A stretch of DNA of 64,000 nt. It comes from Termitomyces sp. T153. Taxonomy: Eukaryota > Basidiomycota > Agaricomycetes > Agaricales > Lyophyllaceae. This document shows positions 34,400-44,196 of this stretch, in pieces. The notes under the pieces were generated by a model. The model made no database searches and was not told where the DNA came from. It saw only the letters and a program-made list of their open reading frames with translations. The position numbers were made by a program, and so were the translations under genes. Location: assembly GCA_018296165.2 (NCBI GenBank), contig JACKQL020000135.1, positions 1-64,000 of the forward strand, in the 5' to 3' direction. Each line of letters opens with the position of its first letter. Positions within the stretch are counted from its first letter, which is position 1.

Positions 34400-36290
34400 T
34401 GGCTTTCTTGACTTTATGAACTGAGGCCCATAGCTACTTGGTATTGTTGACTTCTTTGCTGGAGTCTTGTGATGCATTCTTTGACATCTCGTGCTTTGTG
34501 TCCACCATGACATTCACTGCAGATATTGTGGCAAAAATTGCCAGGGCATGAATCTGAGTTGCAAAATCCCAGGTTCCAATTTTGACAGATGGTTGCTCCA
34601 CGTTTGTGTGGTTGCGATGAACCAGGAGCAGTGCATTTTGTGCCAATAGATGAGCTTGATGCACTAAGAACCTGAGCAAGGAAAGGTATGTGGAGCTCCT
34701 TCTGATCATCCATCTTGAATGGATTGCAAGCATATCAATCACAAGTATCACAATCAAACTGAATGGCAATAGCAGTGCCATTTGGAATATTTTGACAAAA
34801 GTCCAAGATTCTTGTTCTGTATGCAAACAGTTCATCTTCATGATGAGGATGGAAAAGAATGACCACAGCCATCCAAGTGTCAAAAACTCATGTCCAATCT
34901 GATTCTGATTTAACAGGCCTTTTCGCAGTTGCGACATCTTTCTTGACCAAAGAGAAACCAGCTGCAAAATCTTTGGGTTCATCATAATGGTCATAACTCC
35001 TATTGAGTGTCGCATACAGCTTGTCAAAATCAACAAACTGATCAAGCACAACAAGCTTCCACATTGCACGAGAGATAGGGTCCTTGAGCTGCTGCGATTG
35101 CCCAAGAATGATGAGCAAATCAATGACTTTCTCTTTTGAGTACTCCTGATGAAGCAGGCTATACCATCCATTCGTTATAACAACATCCTGTACTTACAGC
35201 ATAGTCATAATATAACCAGCATTGTAACTACAGCATCACCAATTTTTAGTCAAATATTTCGCCAATTGGGAGAATTGAACCTGTGACCACTATCCCAAAA
35301 ACAACAATTGATACAACCATAACCAGTTGACTACGGATCCTTAATTACAATACAAACTTGTTGTAATAAGGGGAGCAAGCTCCCCTTCAAAATATCCCTG
35401 GAACCCTAAGCATGTTAACAAAACCTTAACAGAACCTTAACAGAACCTAACCAAACCACTAACTCCCTAACCGTAACTCTAACTGAACTCTAACCAGGCT
35501 AACCATGTGCTCAACAGGCAGGCCTCATGGGTTGTAATAAGCAGCGCTGTAATTACAACTGTGGTTATATCAGGCTTATGCTGTCATGACAGGGGATGTT
35601 ATATCATCCTGCCAGCATCAGGTGGATGAAGTGCCCAAGTTTTGGCGATGTATGGGTCAGCCGACACTTTGCTCTGAATGTTTGCAAGGTATGGAGCCAT
35701 GCAAGGACTGATTGGGGAATTCCGGACATGTTTGACAAAGATTTTGACAGGCCCAAAAGGTCAGCAACATGATCAAAAGAGGTGGAAGACTGTTCTTGAG
35801 TATCCGTGAGATGATCAAGCTTCAATCATAAAATTATCCAGGCAGCATCCTCAATGGCTTGACTGGAAAGAGTATCACTTCATTCTTTTCTGAGAATAGA
35901 TGTTTCATCTTCCATCTGTCCTTCAGGGGTCGACTGGCCTGAAGGAATATTACACTGTTTTCCTTTCTTGCTTCTGCAGAGCCTGACATGTTGTTCAACT
36001 TCCTTAAAGTAATTGCTCGCTTCAGAGGAGCTGATTCCGAGAGATTTGAGGCAATCGGCAAAGTTGTCAAAAGTCCTAGAACCTTCAACTGTGTCATCAA
36101 CGAGTTTCTGACATTGCTCAGTTCGTTTTTCAGTCTTTCGAACATCATCTTCTTGAGATTCTTGCCTTGGGGATGGGGTGGATTAAGCGTTGTTCGAGAG
36201 ATCTCGCTTCTGGAAATCGAATGGTGAAATGGGTACGATGACATTCACGACTAGTCGAGGGCGAAGGCGCTCGAGATTGATGCAATGAAT
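34400..36290 (-). pseudogene. gag-like ORF1 of the DIRS-type element, interrupted
   Basis: The minus-strand N-terminus is near 36290 (NDDSLHQSRAPSPSTSRECH; frame breaks follow). Next are RKTEKRTEQCQKLVDDTVEG and FADCLKSLGISSSEASNYF, QAIEDAAWIIL, DHVADLLGLSKSLSNMSGIP (to 35604), an inserted element at 35180-35598, then WYSLLHQEYSKEKVIDLLII, AMWKLVVLDQFVDFDKLYAT (to 34888), and FAYRTRILDFCQNIPNGTAI. The C-terminus holds a Cys/His zinc cluster, CQNWNLGFCNSDSCPGNFCH followed by NICSECHG (34600-34500). Stops include TGA after SESDWT and after CDTCD, both plausible CGA-to-TGA changes. The part right of about 35.9 kb keeps normal CpG, the rest does not. Confidence 0.75.
35180..35598. mobile_element. 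Element of about 0.42 kb with inverted ends and a tRNA-like core
   Basis: The two arms are imperfect inverted repeats of about 60 bp: ACATCCTGTACTTACAGCAT and AATATAACCAGC on the left match the complement of GTGGTTATATC and ATGCTGTCATGACAGGGGAT on the right. TTATA flanks both sides (35175-35179, 35599-35603), and removing the insert plus one TTATA gives a continuous gag-like DNA (GATGATATAACGAATGG on the minus strand). Inside, the minus strand has an A box (TAGTCAACTGG, complement of 35323-35333) and B box (CAGGTTCAATTCTCC, complement of 35269-35283). There is also a tract rich in CTAAC/CTTAAC (35401-35520). It is MITE-like in its ends and SINE-like in its core. Confidence 0.7.
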
Positions 36291-36480
36291 CATCATTGAT
36301 CATGGATGACGACAGAACGACGATTTGAGACGAAATAAAGACAGAGGAATCAAATAGAGACGAGCGAAAAGAAATATACACGAAATATCTAAGTAAAGAA
36401 ATGTGATAAGGCTGGTGAGAAAGCCTTGTTCGGAGAGCCGAAAAGCTAGGCTTACTGAAGAGGACTGAAAACAACGCAGC

Positions 36481-36555
36481 GGCAACAGCCTAACTGTGGT
36501 TGATGTTCAATATTCTGGGGTGAGAGATGAGATAGTATCATCATAGATAGGTGGT
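36481..36555. repeat. Right copy of the DIRS terminal direct repeat
   Basis: GGCAACAGCCTAACTGTGG ... CATAGATAGGTGGT, 75 bp, the same as the left copy at 29756-29760 plus 30925-30994. It marks the 5' end of the DIRS-type element in its own (minus) orientation. Host-type, CpG-rich DNA continues directly after 36555. Confidence 0.8.
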
Positions 36556-36720
36556 AAATCCCGAAGTATTTGTTGTTGGGTTCAACGTTGAAAGCTTTAT
36601 ACTGACCGGACCCTGACCAGAGTGTTTGTCCTCTCCTCTCCTTCGTCATTTTGAGGATTTTTTTTTTTAAGATTTCTGGACATCTTGTTCGAACTCATGC
36701 GAGCTCACCCAACCCACACA

Positions 36721-38068
36721 ATGATATTTCCTGTGGAAGTATTATCCAGCATCGTGCGACAAGCAACGCTGGTGCCAGAAGTCCTCGACACTTCTCCCTC
36801 CATCTATTTTTAGAATCACGATGCAGTGATTAGAGAATTTTGCGATTCCATGAAAACGAAAGTTTCTCTCTTCGGTTTCGAAGACTTTTCACGATGTTAT
36901 GGAGACCTATCTTTATGAAGTAGTCATGATATTCCGGTTCCAATATGTTCCAACTCTCCTGCAACGTCTGCACTCCATATCTCCTGCATCAACCACTCCT
37001 CGAGGACATCGATGCTGACGACTCGACCTTTATTTAGGTGTCGGCAGCATTCCGTACGACGAGGAGGCATGGTATGAAGGCGGCCACACTTTATGGGGTC
37101 TAGTTCCTGCGTGTCCCAACCTGGAAATACTGGTGGCTCGAGTAATCCGAAGCAAGTTGTACATGCCGTGCCTTACTCACAAGGCTTTATGGAAGACTAT
37201 TGCTGCGTGTTGCGCGAAGACCATCCGTCGCCTCGATTTATTTGGTTTAGAGATACGTATGGACCGCGTGAAGATGATGTTACGACATCTCACAAAGCTC
37301 GAAGCATGTAGTATTGGTCACGTCAAGAAGTTTGATCCTTTGAAGGACATCTATGATGACGAGGAACCAAAGCAGCGCGTCATTTCGAAAGGGCGTTGCT
37401 ACGCTCCTATTGTCTTTAAGGATGATTGGGACTATACAACGCCCTCCGGATACTTCAGCGCCTTGACTGTGTCAGAATTTAAGGCAGCAAAAAAAAATTC
37501 CTGTTGGCCGCCATTCACCGCTTCTGCACCATACACTCTTCCGCATCTACACACATTACGTCTCGACGACTTTGATTCGAAGAGGATAACTCAATTCAAC
37601 TTCCCTTGCTTGCGACATCTTGACATGTACTGCTTTTCCAAGATTGAATGTCTCAGCAGTAGCCGAGGTTCTATCCCAGATTCTCTCACACACCTGACAT
37701 ATGCTGGGAAAAGCGCTTCGATCGACCAAATAATTGGTTTTTTCCCTCAGCTGCGGTTTTTGAATCTCCCCACTGAATATTGCGAGTTTCCCGGTTCACA
37801 CTTTACAAATCCTCATGCATGCCTCGAGGTTGTTGAGCTAGCTACCTGGTATCGCTACTGCGATCCCAAGCCGCAGATCAAAGAGATTCTTGTCGCAGTT
37901 CAAAACAGGAATTTGCCTAGCCTGCACATGATTCAAGTTACTCGACCCGGGAAATGTGCTGCTTTTGATGATTTATTTCCTGTCGAAAAGATGGAGAGTG
38001 CGGCCTTGGGTTTAACTCTGCAAGTGGTCATAAGAAAGAGACCTATCTTCTCATTTCTGGCTGGATAA
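36721..38068 (+). pseudogene. F-box/LRR-like protein, probably a recent pseudogene
   Basis: The ATG at 36721 begins IFPVEVLSSIVRQATLVPEV, an F-box-like start (P-x-E-V/I-L-x-x-I). A TAG at 36811, a one-base frame change near 36878 (VSL then VSKTFHDVMETYLYEVV) and a TGA at 37016-37018 break the frame. From 37019 a long clean frame runs to the stop at 38066. It encodes irregular Leu-rich repeats (LDLFGLEIRMDRVKMMLRHL, LPHLHTLRLDDFDSKRI, CLRHLDMYCFSKIECLS, PQLRFLNLPTEYCEF). Such proteins are substrate receptors of SCF ubiquitin ligases. CpG content is normal (35 in 37081-37680), so it is host DNA. A spliced gene avoiding the first stop (TTTTTAG could be an acceptor) is possible but does not explain the TGA. 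Confidence 0.65.
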
Positions 38069-38273
38069 CATCATGGCCGAGTCAAGGCTGAGTGCTAAAC
38101 CCCTTCATGATGTTTCGGAGGACAAGATGGACAGTTGACTGTGTATAGATGGAGGGAACGATGATCTGTATAAGTAACCTGTTATGAGCGTTATTGTGTA
38201 TCACAGGATGCAGTAGCAATCTACTGGTGTGATATACCACCGTCCAAGCTTTGTTGATGTATAAGTATTGTGC

Positions 38274-38417
38274 TGGCTTTTCACGAGGCTTTCAATGAGC
38301 TGGGGATGGTATATGTAGTACAAAACAAAGGGTATGTCAATGCAGGCTTGCTTTTTATGAGGCTTTCAATGAAATGGGGATGGCATATGGAGTACGAAAG
38401 GAAGGGCATATCAATGC
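38274..38417. repeat. Tandem duplication, about 72-bp unit, two copies
   Basis: GAGGCTTTCAATGAGCTGGGGATGG and GAGGCTTTCAATGAAATGGGGATGG start matching units that end GTATGTCAATGCA and GCATATCAATGCA. They are about 85 percent alike by eye and lie downstream of the F-box pseudogene. The following 38420-39050 stretch contains no gene I can support. Confidence 0.75.
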
Positions 38418-39057
38418 AAATTTCATATCAAATTGCTGTTGTTCAGCTTGGAATTAGCATTGCTCATGTGTTGTCGCTGCAGTTTCTACATGCATATACA
38501 TTGTTGTCAATAAACTGTGTTAAAAATTACTGTTGATTGTCCGGACCAATTGGGTTCAATGCTCACTTCAACACTATGCATCACATCCATGTAATATACA
38601 AAGATGTCCATTACCATATATACAGTACAGTCATTGGAGTCAATGGAGTAAATATGTAATCCCCCTTGATGGTTTCCAATGTTTTGCTAGCATTTTTTCT
38701 GTTAGTTCATTTTCATTAATATGCTCATGCTCAGAGAGATTCCAAGCTGAACACAGTGTAAGCCTGCAGCTTACAACAGTAAAACTTGAATACAATGTTC
38801 ATGGAACTGTATATATAGAACCAGGTATCTAATCATGTAGTCGATTCAGATATGTGCCTTTTATAAGCTGTAACAACCACTACAGTCTGATATCAGTAGG
38901 CCTCTCAAAGTTTGTCAAGTCCCTTCTGAATAATGACTCGAGGGGATTGTCACTCTTTTATCATGTCTATTATCATGATCTAATCTTTCTATTGATTCTC
39001 ATGACATAGACAATTGAAATTAGCATATTTTTTGAGTACTAATTGCTTTGATATTTG

Positions 39058-39279
39058 TTATGACACCATTGAATCTAATTCCCGCATTGATGAAAGGTCA
39101 TCATTATTGTCCACTGGATCATCTGTTACATCAATGATTATGGAGCGCGCATCCCTAGGACTTGGTGGAATCTGGTGGTTTGCGAGGCACACACATTCAG
39201 CTGCACATTGTTGGTGCACAAGATCAAAATGAGATGGTCCTGAGGGCGCCGCAGTGCTGATGATGGTTTCAGATTTCAT
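39058..39279 (-). CDS. Small hypothetical ORF
   Basis: 73 codons on the minus strand, beginning MKSETIISTAAPSGPSHFDL, continuing HQQCAAECVCLANHQIPPSP and ending in an acidic, Asp-rich tail (VTDDPVDNNDDLSSMRELD). Four Cys are present but there is no recognised domain. No strong start or intron evidence. It may be the last exon of a gene whose upstream exons I cannot see, or a remnant. Its codon-like composition and several CpGs (GCGGCGCC) suggest host or recently arrived DNA. Confidence 0.35.
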   Translation of the reverse strand: MKSETIISTAAPSGPSHFDLVHQQCAAECVCLANHQIPPSPRDARSIIIDVTDDPVDNNDDLSSMRELDSMVS

Positions 39280-39450
39280 TCAGTATATTCACTCATTGTC
39301 ATGACAGACTGGTAGATGTAAATCTGATTATAGTATCATGATATGCTAATATACTGGCAAGAATTCTGAAAACAAAGAAAAAACAACATAACATAACATA
39401 ACAATGTTCTTGCAAGTATCAATCTCATCGGGAACCCCAGTAAGAGATAT

Positions 39451-40245
39451 TTAAGAACTTCCATAGATGTAGATGGATTGAAAACCCACATGGACCAACA
39501 ATGCCTTGATCTGATCTCGCTCTAGGTTTGCCACTTTAGTGAGCTGTTTCTGCAATTTCACCCACAAAAATTCTTCATCTGGACCATCCAAGATCTTCTG
39601 CACTGAGGGAAGGAGGAATTAACGATGTCTTGTAAGATATTTCAGGCAATCAAAGAGATCATTGACGTCCTTAGTGAGATGTCCTGCTTGGCCATTGCGA
39701 GAACCATGGCATATGGCGCATAGTTTGAAGACCGCTAAGACAGGAACAGATGCAACTTGGAGGCCTTCCTCTAAATTTACGACAAAATTGTTATCTCCTT
39801 CCAATAGACCTGGACTTTCAGAGATATCTGCTTTGACGTTTGTTGGAAGCTTGAAGTTATGACAGTAAAACACAGACATCTTGGTGGCTCTTTCGACTGA
39901 TCGCGGATTGGTCCACCGATCTTCAAGTCCTGGGAAAATCATTTTTTCTGCTCTGAATTTATTCAAATGAGGGAAGAGCATGTAGACAAATTTAAATGTC
40001 ATTCTAGGAGGAATATAGAAATCGACATCCTACAAAATAAATTGAAAAGGTTGCATGGTCATAAGTGGAAAAGCCCTAACCTCTGTTGTTCTATCGATGA
40101 CACCATGCAATTGCAACGCTGTGGCACCTCCGACAACGTATTTCAGGTTGCCCTCCCATGCTCGTTCCATAAGGAAGGTGAGCATTGCGAGAGGCTTGGG
40201 ATTAAGATGTTGTAATGGTCTTGGGACAAGAATTAGAGACATCAT
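39451..40245 (-). CDS. Nucleotidyltransferase-fold protein (predicted), spliced
   Basis: Minus strand. Exon 1 (40245-40081) starts MMSLILVPRPLQHLNPKPLA and contains LKYVVGGATALQLHGVIDRT, the G-G-x-A-x-x-L-H-G pattern of nucleotidyltransferase-fold proteins. A 51-nt intron (40080-40030, GTTAGG...TTGTAG) joins TTE to DVDFYIPPRM, restoring the D-x-D metal-binding pair. Exon 2 (40029-39619) continues VASVPVLAVFKLCAICHGSR, a helix typical of this fold. It ends in a stop at 39619; an in-phase extension (QKILDGPDEEFLWVKLQKQL to a stop at 39451-39453) would need a 21-nt GT-AG gap at about 39622-39602, too short for a normal intron. Substrate unknown. CpG content is host-like. Confidence 0.6.
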
Positions 40246-40278
40246 GTTGAAATTACGCAATGGTATATGAGATGGCTT

Positions 40279-40497
40279 TCAATGGAGGATATTGAGTTGG
40301 TACAGTAGTGAAGAATCCAGATTCAAATCCTTGGCTTTATATCTGCCCGACCACCAAAACTGACATAAAGAGGAAAGGTCAACTACCACGTTGGAAAGAA
40401 AGCTTTGTTTTGACAAAATGCCGATGGCCGCAGTCTTGTTGAATGAGAGAGCTTGAATCTCAGCAACGTGGCATTGCACCATATTGTGTTCAAGCAA
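40279..40497 (-). other. Open frame directly upstream of the nucleotidyltransferase-like gene
   Basis: 72 codons (QCHVAEIQALSFNKTAAIGI, LSNVVVDLSSLCQFWWSGRY) in the same frame as the downstream gene, separated from it by one TGA (40281-40279) and 11 codons. It could be the true N-terminus interrupted by a CGA-to-TGA change, a leader ORF, or chance. No domain is recognised. Confidence 0.3.
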
Positions 40498-40499
40498 TA

Positions 40500-41274
40500 G
40501 ACAAGGTCACATTGGCACCGCTGAACCAATTGAATCAAGTGAACGCCTTACAAATTCCCTTCTGGTGGATTGACAGTAGGAGTTGTACAGCCTTTGGTTG
40601 AGCCCTGCTTACACGTGTGGCGTGAGTCACTGATATAGTGGTTGATTCAAATGTTTCCATCTCCAACTCCACTGAGTTATTTTTTGATCATTCAAGTGGT
40701 AGCATATCAATTGTACAATAGTTATATTTTTCACATGGCTCATCTGTATCAGCTGAGAAGGAGGATGATCCTGATCGTACAGTAAATGGCTAATTCGAGC
40801 ACAAGACAGAGCACAAGACAACAGAAATTACCCAATGGGAACAGGATCGTAATAGCAGGACAATACGTCTAGCAGGACAATACGTCTGTGATTGTGTACG
40901 ATGGTTTTCTGAGATTGTAAAAATTGTAACAAATGAACTCGAACAAGATAACAGGAATCGCCTAATGGAGGTAAGTAGTAGGACAATACCTATGTTGGTG
41001 ATGCTGCAAGAGTTTATTCAATTTGGACAACTACCCGATTGATATACGTGGCTTACTGCTTGATTGAGCTACCATAGTACTTGAGCCACTCTGCATGCTC
41101 AACTCGATCAGATTGTAAAGGAAACTTATTGATTGCCCACTCATGATGCATGATGACAAATACTAGCACACTCGAAGTTTTTGATGGGCTTGCCACACTC
41201 TTTCAATACTTACACTACTACTTCAACTGTGTCTTTCGTAAACACATCAGTTTCCATGCAGACTCACTAGTTAT
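40500..41274. other. Intergenic region between divergent genes
   Basis: About 0.78 kb between the minus-strand nucleotidyltransferase-like gene and the plus-strand gene at 41275, so it should hold both promoters. A short repeat ATAGCAGGACAATACGTCT / TAGCAGGACAATACGTCTG occurs at about 40852-40888, with a further TAGGACAATACCT near 40978. No TATA box is clear. Confidence 0.45.
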
Positions 41275-42256
41275 ATGATGATCATATTCTCAGGTGTACG
41301 TATCTTTCATTGCTTCCAATACTACTACTGATCACTCTCCAGGAATTGGACAAGGATCCGAAGTACATCAATTATCCTATACCTCCATGTGAACAGCACA
41401 AGAGGGTGGTCGCTTTACGCAAGCTTATAGCTCGTGGGATCCCATCCATCCTTTGGGCCGAAGACGCTATGCGCTATGCTCACAGAGTCCCAACGTGCCT
41501 CTTCGACCAACAAATTCTTGTTCCTGACCATCTCCTGCCAGAGGCTGCTGCAGTATTACAAGAAGGCGATTATTGTCCCACGGGCCATTCAGCCTTCTCT
41601 TTGGAAGACATGCCCGGCCCTTTTTTCGGTACCTCGCCATATCCAAAAGGAATTCGTCTCAAGCATCGTGACGTACCTGAGGACCATCCTTACAAGCTTG
41701 AACCAATCCCAACATGGATTTTGCTCCTTCCACAATCTTATTTTGGTTTCTCTGTCGACTTGACGGAGCGTTATCAGTCTTTGGAATTGGGACCCTCCTT
41801 ATCCCCTCTCAACGCTGGTATCTTGGTCCCGAAATATCATACGTTCCTTGAGGGTTTAATCCGGTTCATGATGGACCCACCAACTGGCCTGGACCACCCA
41901 CATAACCGTGCTTTGATGAAATACAAAGTCTTTGTTGAGTACCTTGTCACATATCGAGTGGAATATCGTGAGGAAGAAGAGTTGCCACCTCTTGGCCAAA
42001 TGTATCCTATTGAACATGAAATTCTCGAGGAGCTTCAAACGAATGACGCTCGCTGGTATATTGATACATTGTTTAAACAGAGGGTGTTTCCCTTTTTTGA
42101 ACATATTCGCGAGTATAGAGCCGAGCATAAAGTTATTTCATCGTAAGTCCAGTATCTTCTCCTTCGATAATCCAAAAACAACCTTTCAGATGGAACTTCA
42201 ATATAGTTAATCAAAGTCATGCTTCGTTACCTCTACGTGTTGAGAACCGGCAGTAA
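41275..42256 (+). CDS. Conserved fungal protein, possible nucleotidyltransferase fold, three exons
   Basis: Proposed exons: 41275-41295 (ATGATG..., seven codons), intron of 47 nt (41296 GTACGT to 41342 CTCCAG, branch-like ACTGAT), 41343-42142, intron of 47 nt (42143 GTAAGT to 42189 TTTCAG), 42190-42256. All joins keep frame and give 295 residues. The exon 2 frame begins ELDKDPKYINYPIPPCEQ. The part ALRKLIARGIPSILWAEDAM and VPTCLFDQQILVPDHLLPEA resembles fungal proteins with a nucleotidyltransferase-like fold (a G-x-x-x-x-W-G/A-E-D-A strand followed by D-x-x-I-L-V). The second half is helical (KYHTFLEGLIRFMMDPP, DTLFKQRVFPFFEHIREY). Exons 2-3 are well supported; exon 1 is a guess. Function unknown. 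Confidence 0.6.
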
Positions 42257-43143
42257 TTCCAAGTTAATTGAGCCCTTGACTCTGGCTGATACAAAAGAGT
42301 AGATATCGAAGTTATTCAACGCTATCCGTTGCCGCCAAGTTGAACCGGGTTCATATGGAAAATGTAGCTTCTGCAGGGATACCTCGCTCGCGATTGCAAG
42401 TAAATGTAGGAAAGGTAATTTTACCTGGGTTTCGAAAACTCTTACGTCGTCCTATGTTGTAATCATGATAGACTTGTGGGCCATTCCATTTGTATGTTTC
42501 TGGGAAAGATAGTGTAACTATGTTAAAGCAAAAATGAATCATATAAAAATTTGGGGACGTTTCCCTGTCGAGAGTGATTACTGGAGAGGGGCGGAGAGCT
42601 TCTGGCATTAGAGTTACTCACAGCGTGGTTTCGAGGATTTAAGATGATCTTTTACTTCACGCTATGTGAGAAATTTGTGTCAGCAGTATTATTCCGATGT
42701 GGCTAATCGAACATGCCTTTAAGAATCAGCAGTAATTTTGAATGACCAAGGAATACAATGAAATTCCAACAAAATTGGTTAGTGGAGTCCGGGAGTCTGC
42801 CGTTACAAAGAGATCATAAATTTTATTATTTAACGATTTTTATAGCATGTGATCAATTATAGCTCTCTTGCTGTGTCAAAGTAAGGTTGAAGAAACATGC
42901 GGGGAAAACTTCAGGCTCCGCTCTGATTAGTGGGGGAGGGGATTATTCAGGCTCCGCTTGAAACCACCTTGAATTTCCTTTGTAGACCATCGTACGCCGC
43001 TTGTGGTAGTTCGAAATTCCTCTTTTTTCGCAATCAAGAGAAGAGCGACTTTTGTATCAGTTGACAAGAGACAGTGTTGAAGTGCTTTTTCATTGTGTGA
43101 AGATGTCTCCCTTAGCGCACAGTAACTTTCATGTTGTTGTTTC
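42257..43143. other. Intergenic, no gene recognised
   Basis: CpG-normal sequence. Minus-strand open frames (42351-42608, 42927-43190) show no domain and no splice structure I can support. A near-direct repeat CAGGCTCCGCT occurs at 42911 and 42950. Confidence 0.4.
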
Positions 43144-43464
43144 AGAAACACATGGCTTTTCAAAGCTTTTGTCGTAGACACCATGAGCACTTGTCCACTG
43201 CCTTATTAAGAAAGGATAACAGAAAGTAGAAATTGAACCATTCAAACAATACATCTTTTGTTTCCCAATGTTCACTGTTAGGGCATCGTAACAACCATGA
43301 AACTTTCCTCGTTAACCCAGGATCGAGATACATGCAGCTTTTCGAAAGTCTGTCATAGACAACACGAACACTTCTCCGCAGATGCACTTCATTGTTAAAA
43401 AAGGGATAAAAGAAAGCAGAAACTAAACTGTTAGAACAATACATCTATTGTTTCCAAATATTCA
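43144..43464. repeat. Duplicated segment of about 130 bp, period about 180 bp
   Basis: The segment from GGCTTTTCAAAGCTTTTGTCGTAGACACC to CAATACATCTTTTGTTTCC..TTCACTG recurs as GCTTTTCGAAAGTCTGTCATAGACAAC to CAATACATCTATTGTTTCC..TTCACTG. Both carry CACTTGTCC/CACTTCTCC and AGAAAGTAGAAA/AGAAAGCAGAAA. It lies upstream of the three-exon gene at 43590. No coding capacity is evident. Confidence 0.75.
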
Positions 43465-43589
43465 CTGCTGTTCCTTGCGACGCCACACTACACAAGATAT
43501 ATAACAGGAAGCAAAGTGATAATCAAATATCATTCCAATTACTACATTCGCTCCCTATTGTCCGAACTACAAGGCAATAGCTCCCCACA

Positions 43590-44196
43590 ATGTCAATCTT
43601 GAATCAGTACGTTAAGATGTCGATCAGGATCATTACAGGAAATGCATACAGCCAGGTTAGTTGACTCAGAATCCCTTCCTAACGTAGAGCGATGAGCACT
43701 GATACAAATATGTGTATCCAGAAATTTCTCAAGGATGATAACTTGCTTTCTTATGCCCGTAACAGCATTTTATACAAATCGTTCCATAAGATCGGCGAAG
43801 AATGTCAAGTCTCTTTGACAAAAAGACAACCCCAACGTATACATGGCGATTCGAAATCCATGTTTTTCGGAAAGCATTGCATGTCAATTGGCTTTGAGAG
43901 GGCTCCGGCCGCAGAAGGAGGTGGACACTACACGGTGTTCGGATTATACGAGGGAGATGCAGTTGTCAAGGATAAGCTCATAATGAAGGCCGAATTTGGT
44001 GATAGAATTACAGGAGACCCGAAGAACCAGGTTGTCACTGGACTCATGGTACGAACAGTCCTCTTGTTGATGTTGAAGGTACCAATATTTGTCTCTATGT
44101 TACACCTTTGCTAAACATATTGAACAGAGAAGCAACTTTCGAGGTCTGGAGGATATTGACGAGAATGAATTATCTGTAAATCCTGAGGCCAAGTGA
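43590..44196 (+). CDS. Three-exon gene of unknown function (163 residues)
   Basis: Exon 1 43590-43655 (MSILNQYVKMSIRIITGNAY), intron 66 nt (43656 GTTAGT to 43721 ATCCAG), exon 2 43722-44078, intron 49 nt (44079 GTACCA to 44127 GAACAG, with a consensus branch site CTAAAC), exon 3 44128-44196 ending NELSVNPEAK and TGA. All junctions are in phase 0. The protein contains FFGKHCMSIGFERAPAAEGG, GHYTVFGLYEGDAVVKDKLI and a hydrophobic helix GLMVRTVLLLMLK near the C-terminus. I recognise no family. The clean splice structure, normal CpG and lack of stops argue for a real host gene. The C-terminal hydrophobic stretch is too short to call a membrane segment with confidence. Confidence 0.6.

Noticed and set aside
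34178..34513. Separate minus-strand gene between DIRS ORF1 and RT
   Set aside because: It is a shifted frame of the ORF1-RT junction without its own motifs.
36651..36720. Poly-T run before the F-box ATG as a retroposed poly(A) tail
   Set aside because: The run is short (about 11 T), lacks a target duplication and is on the wrong side for a plus-strand retrocopy.
42927..43444. Two minus-strand ORFs as a host gene
   Set aside because: They overlap the duplicated 130-bp segment, share no domain, and no in-phase splice sites connect them.
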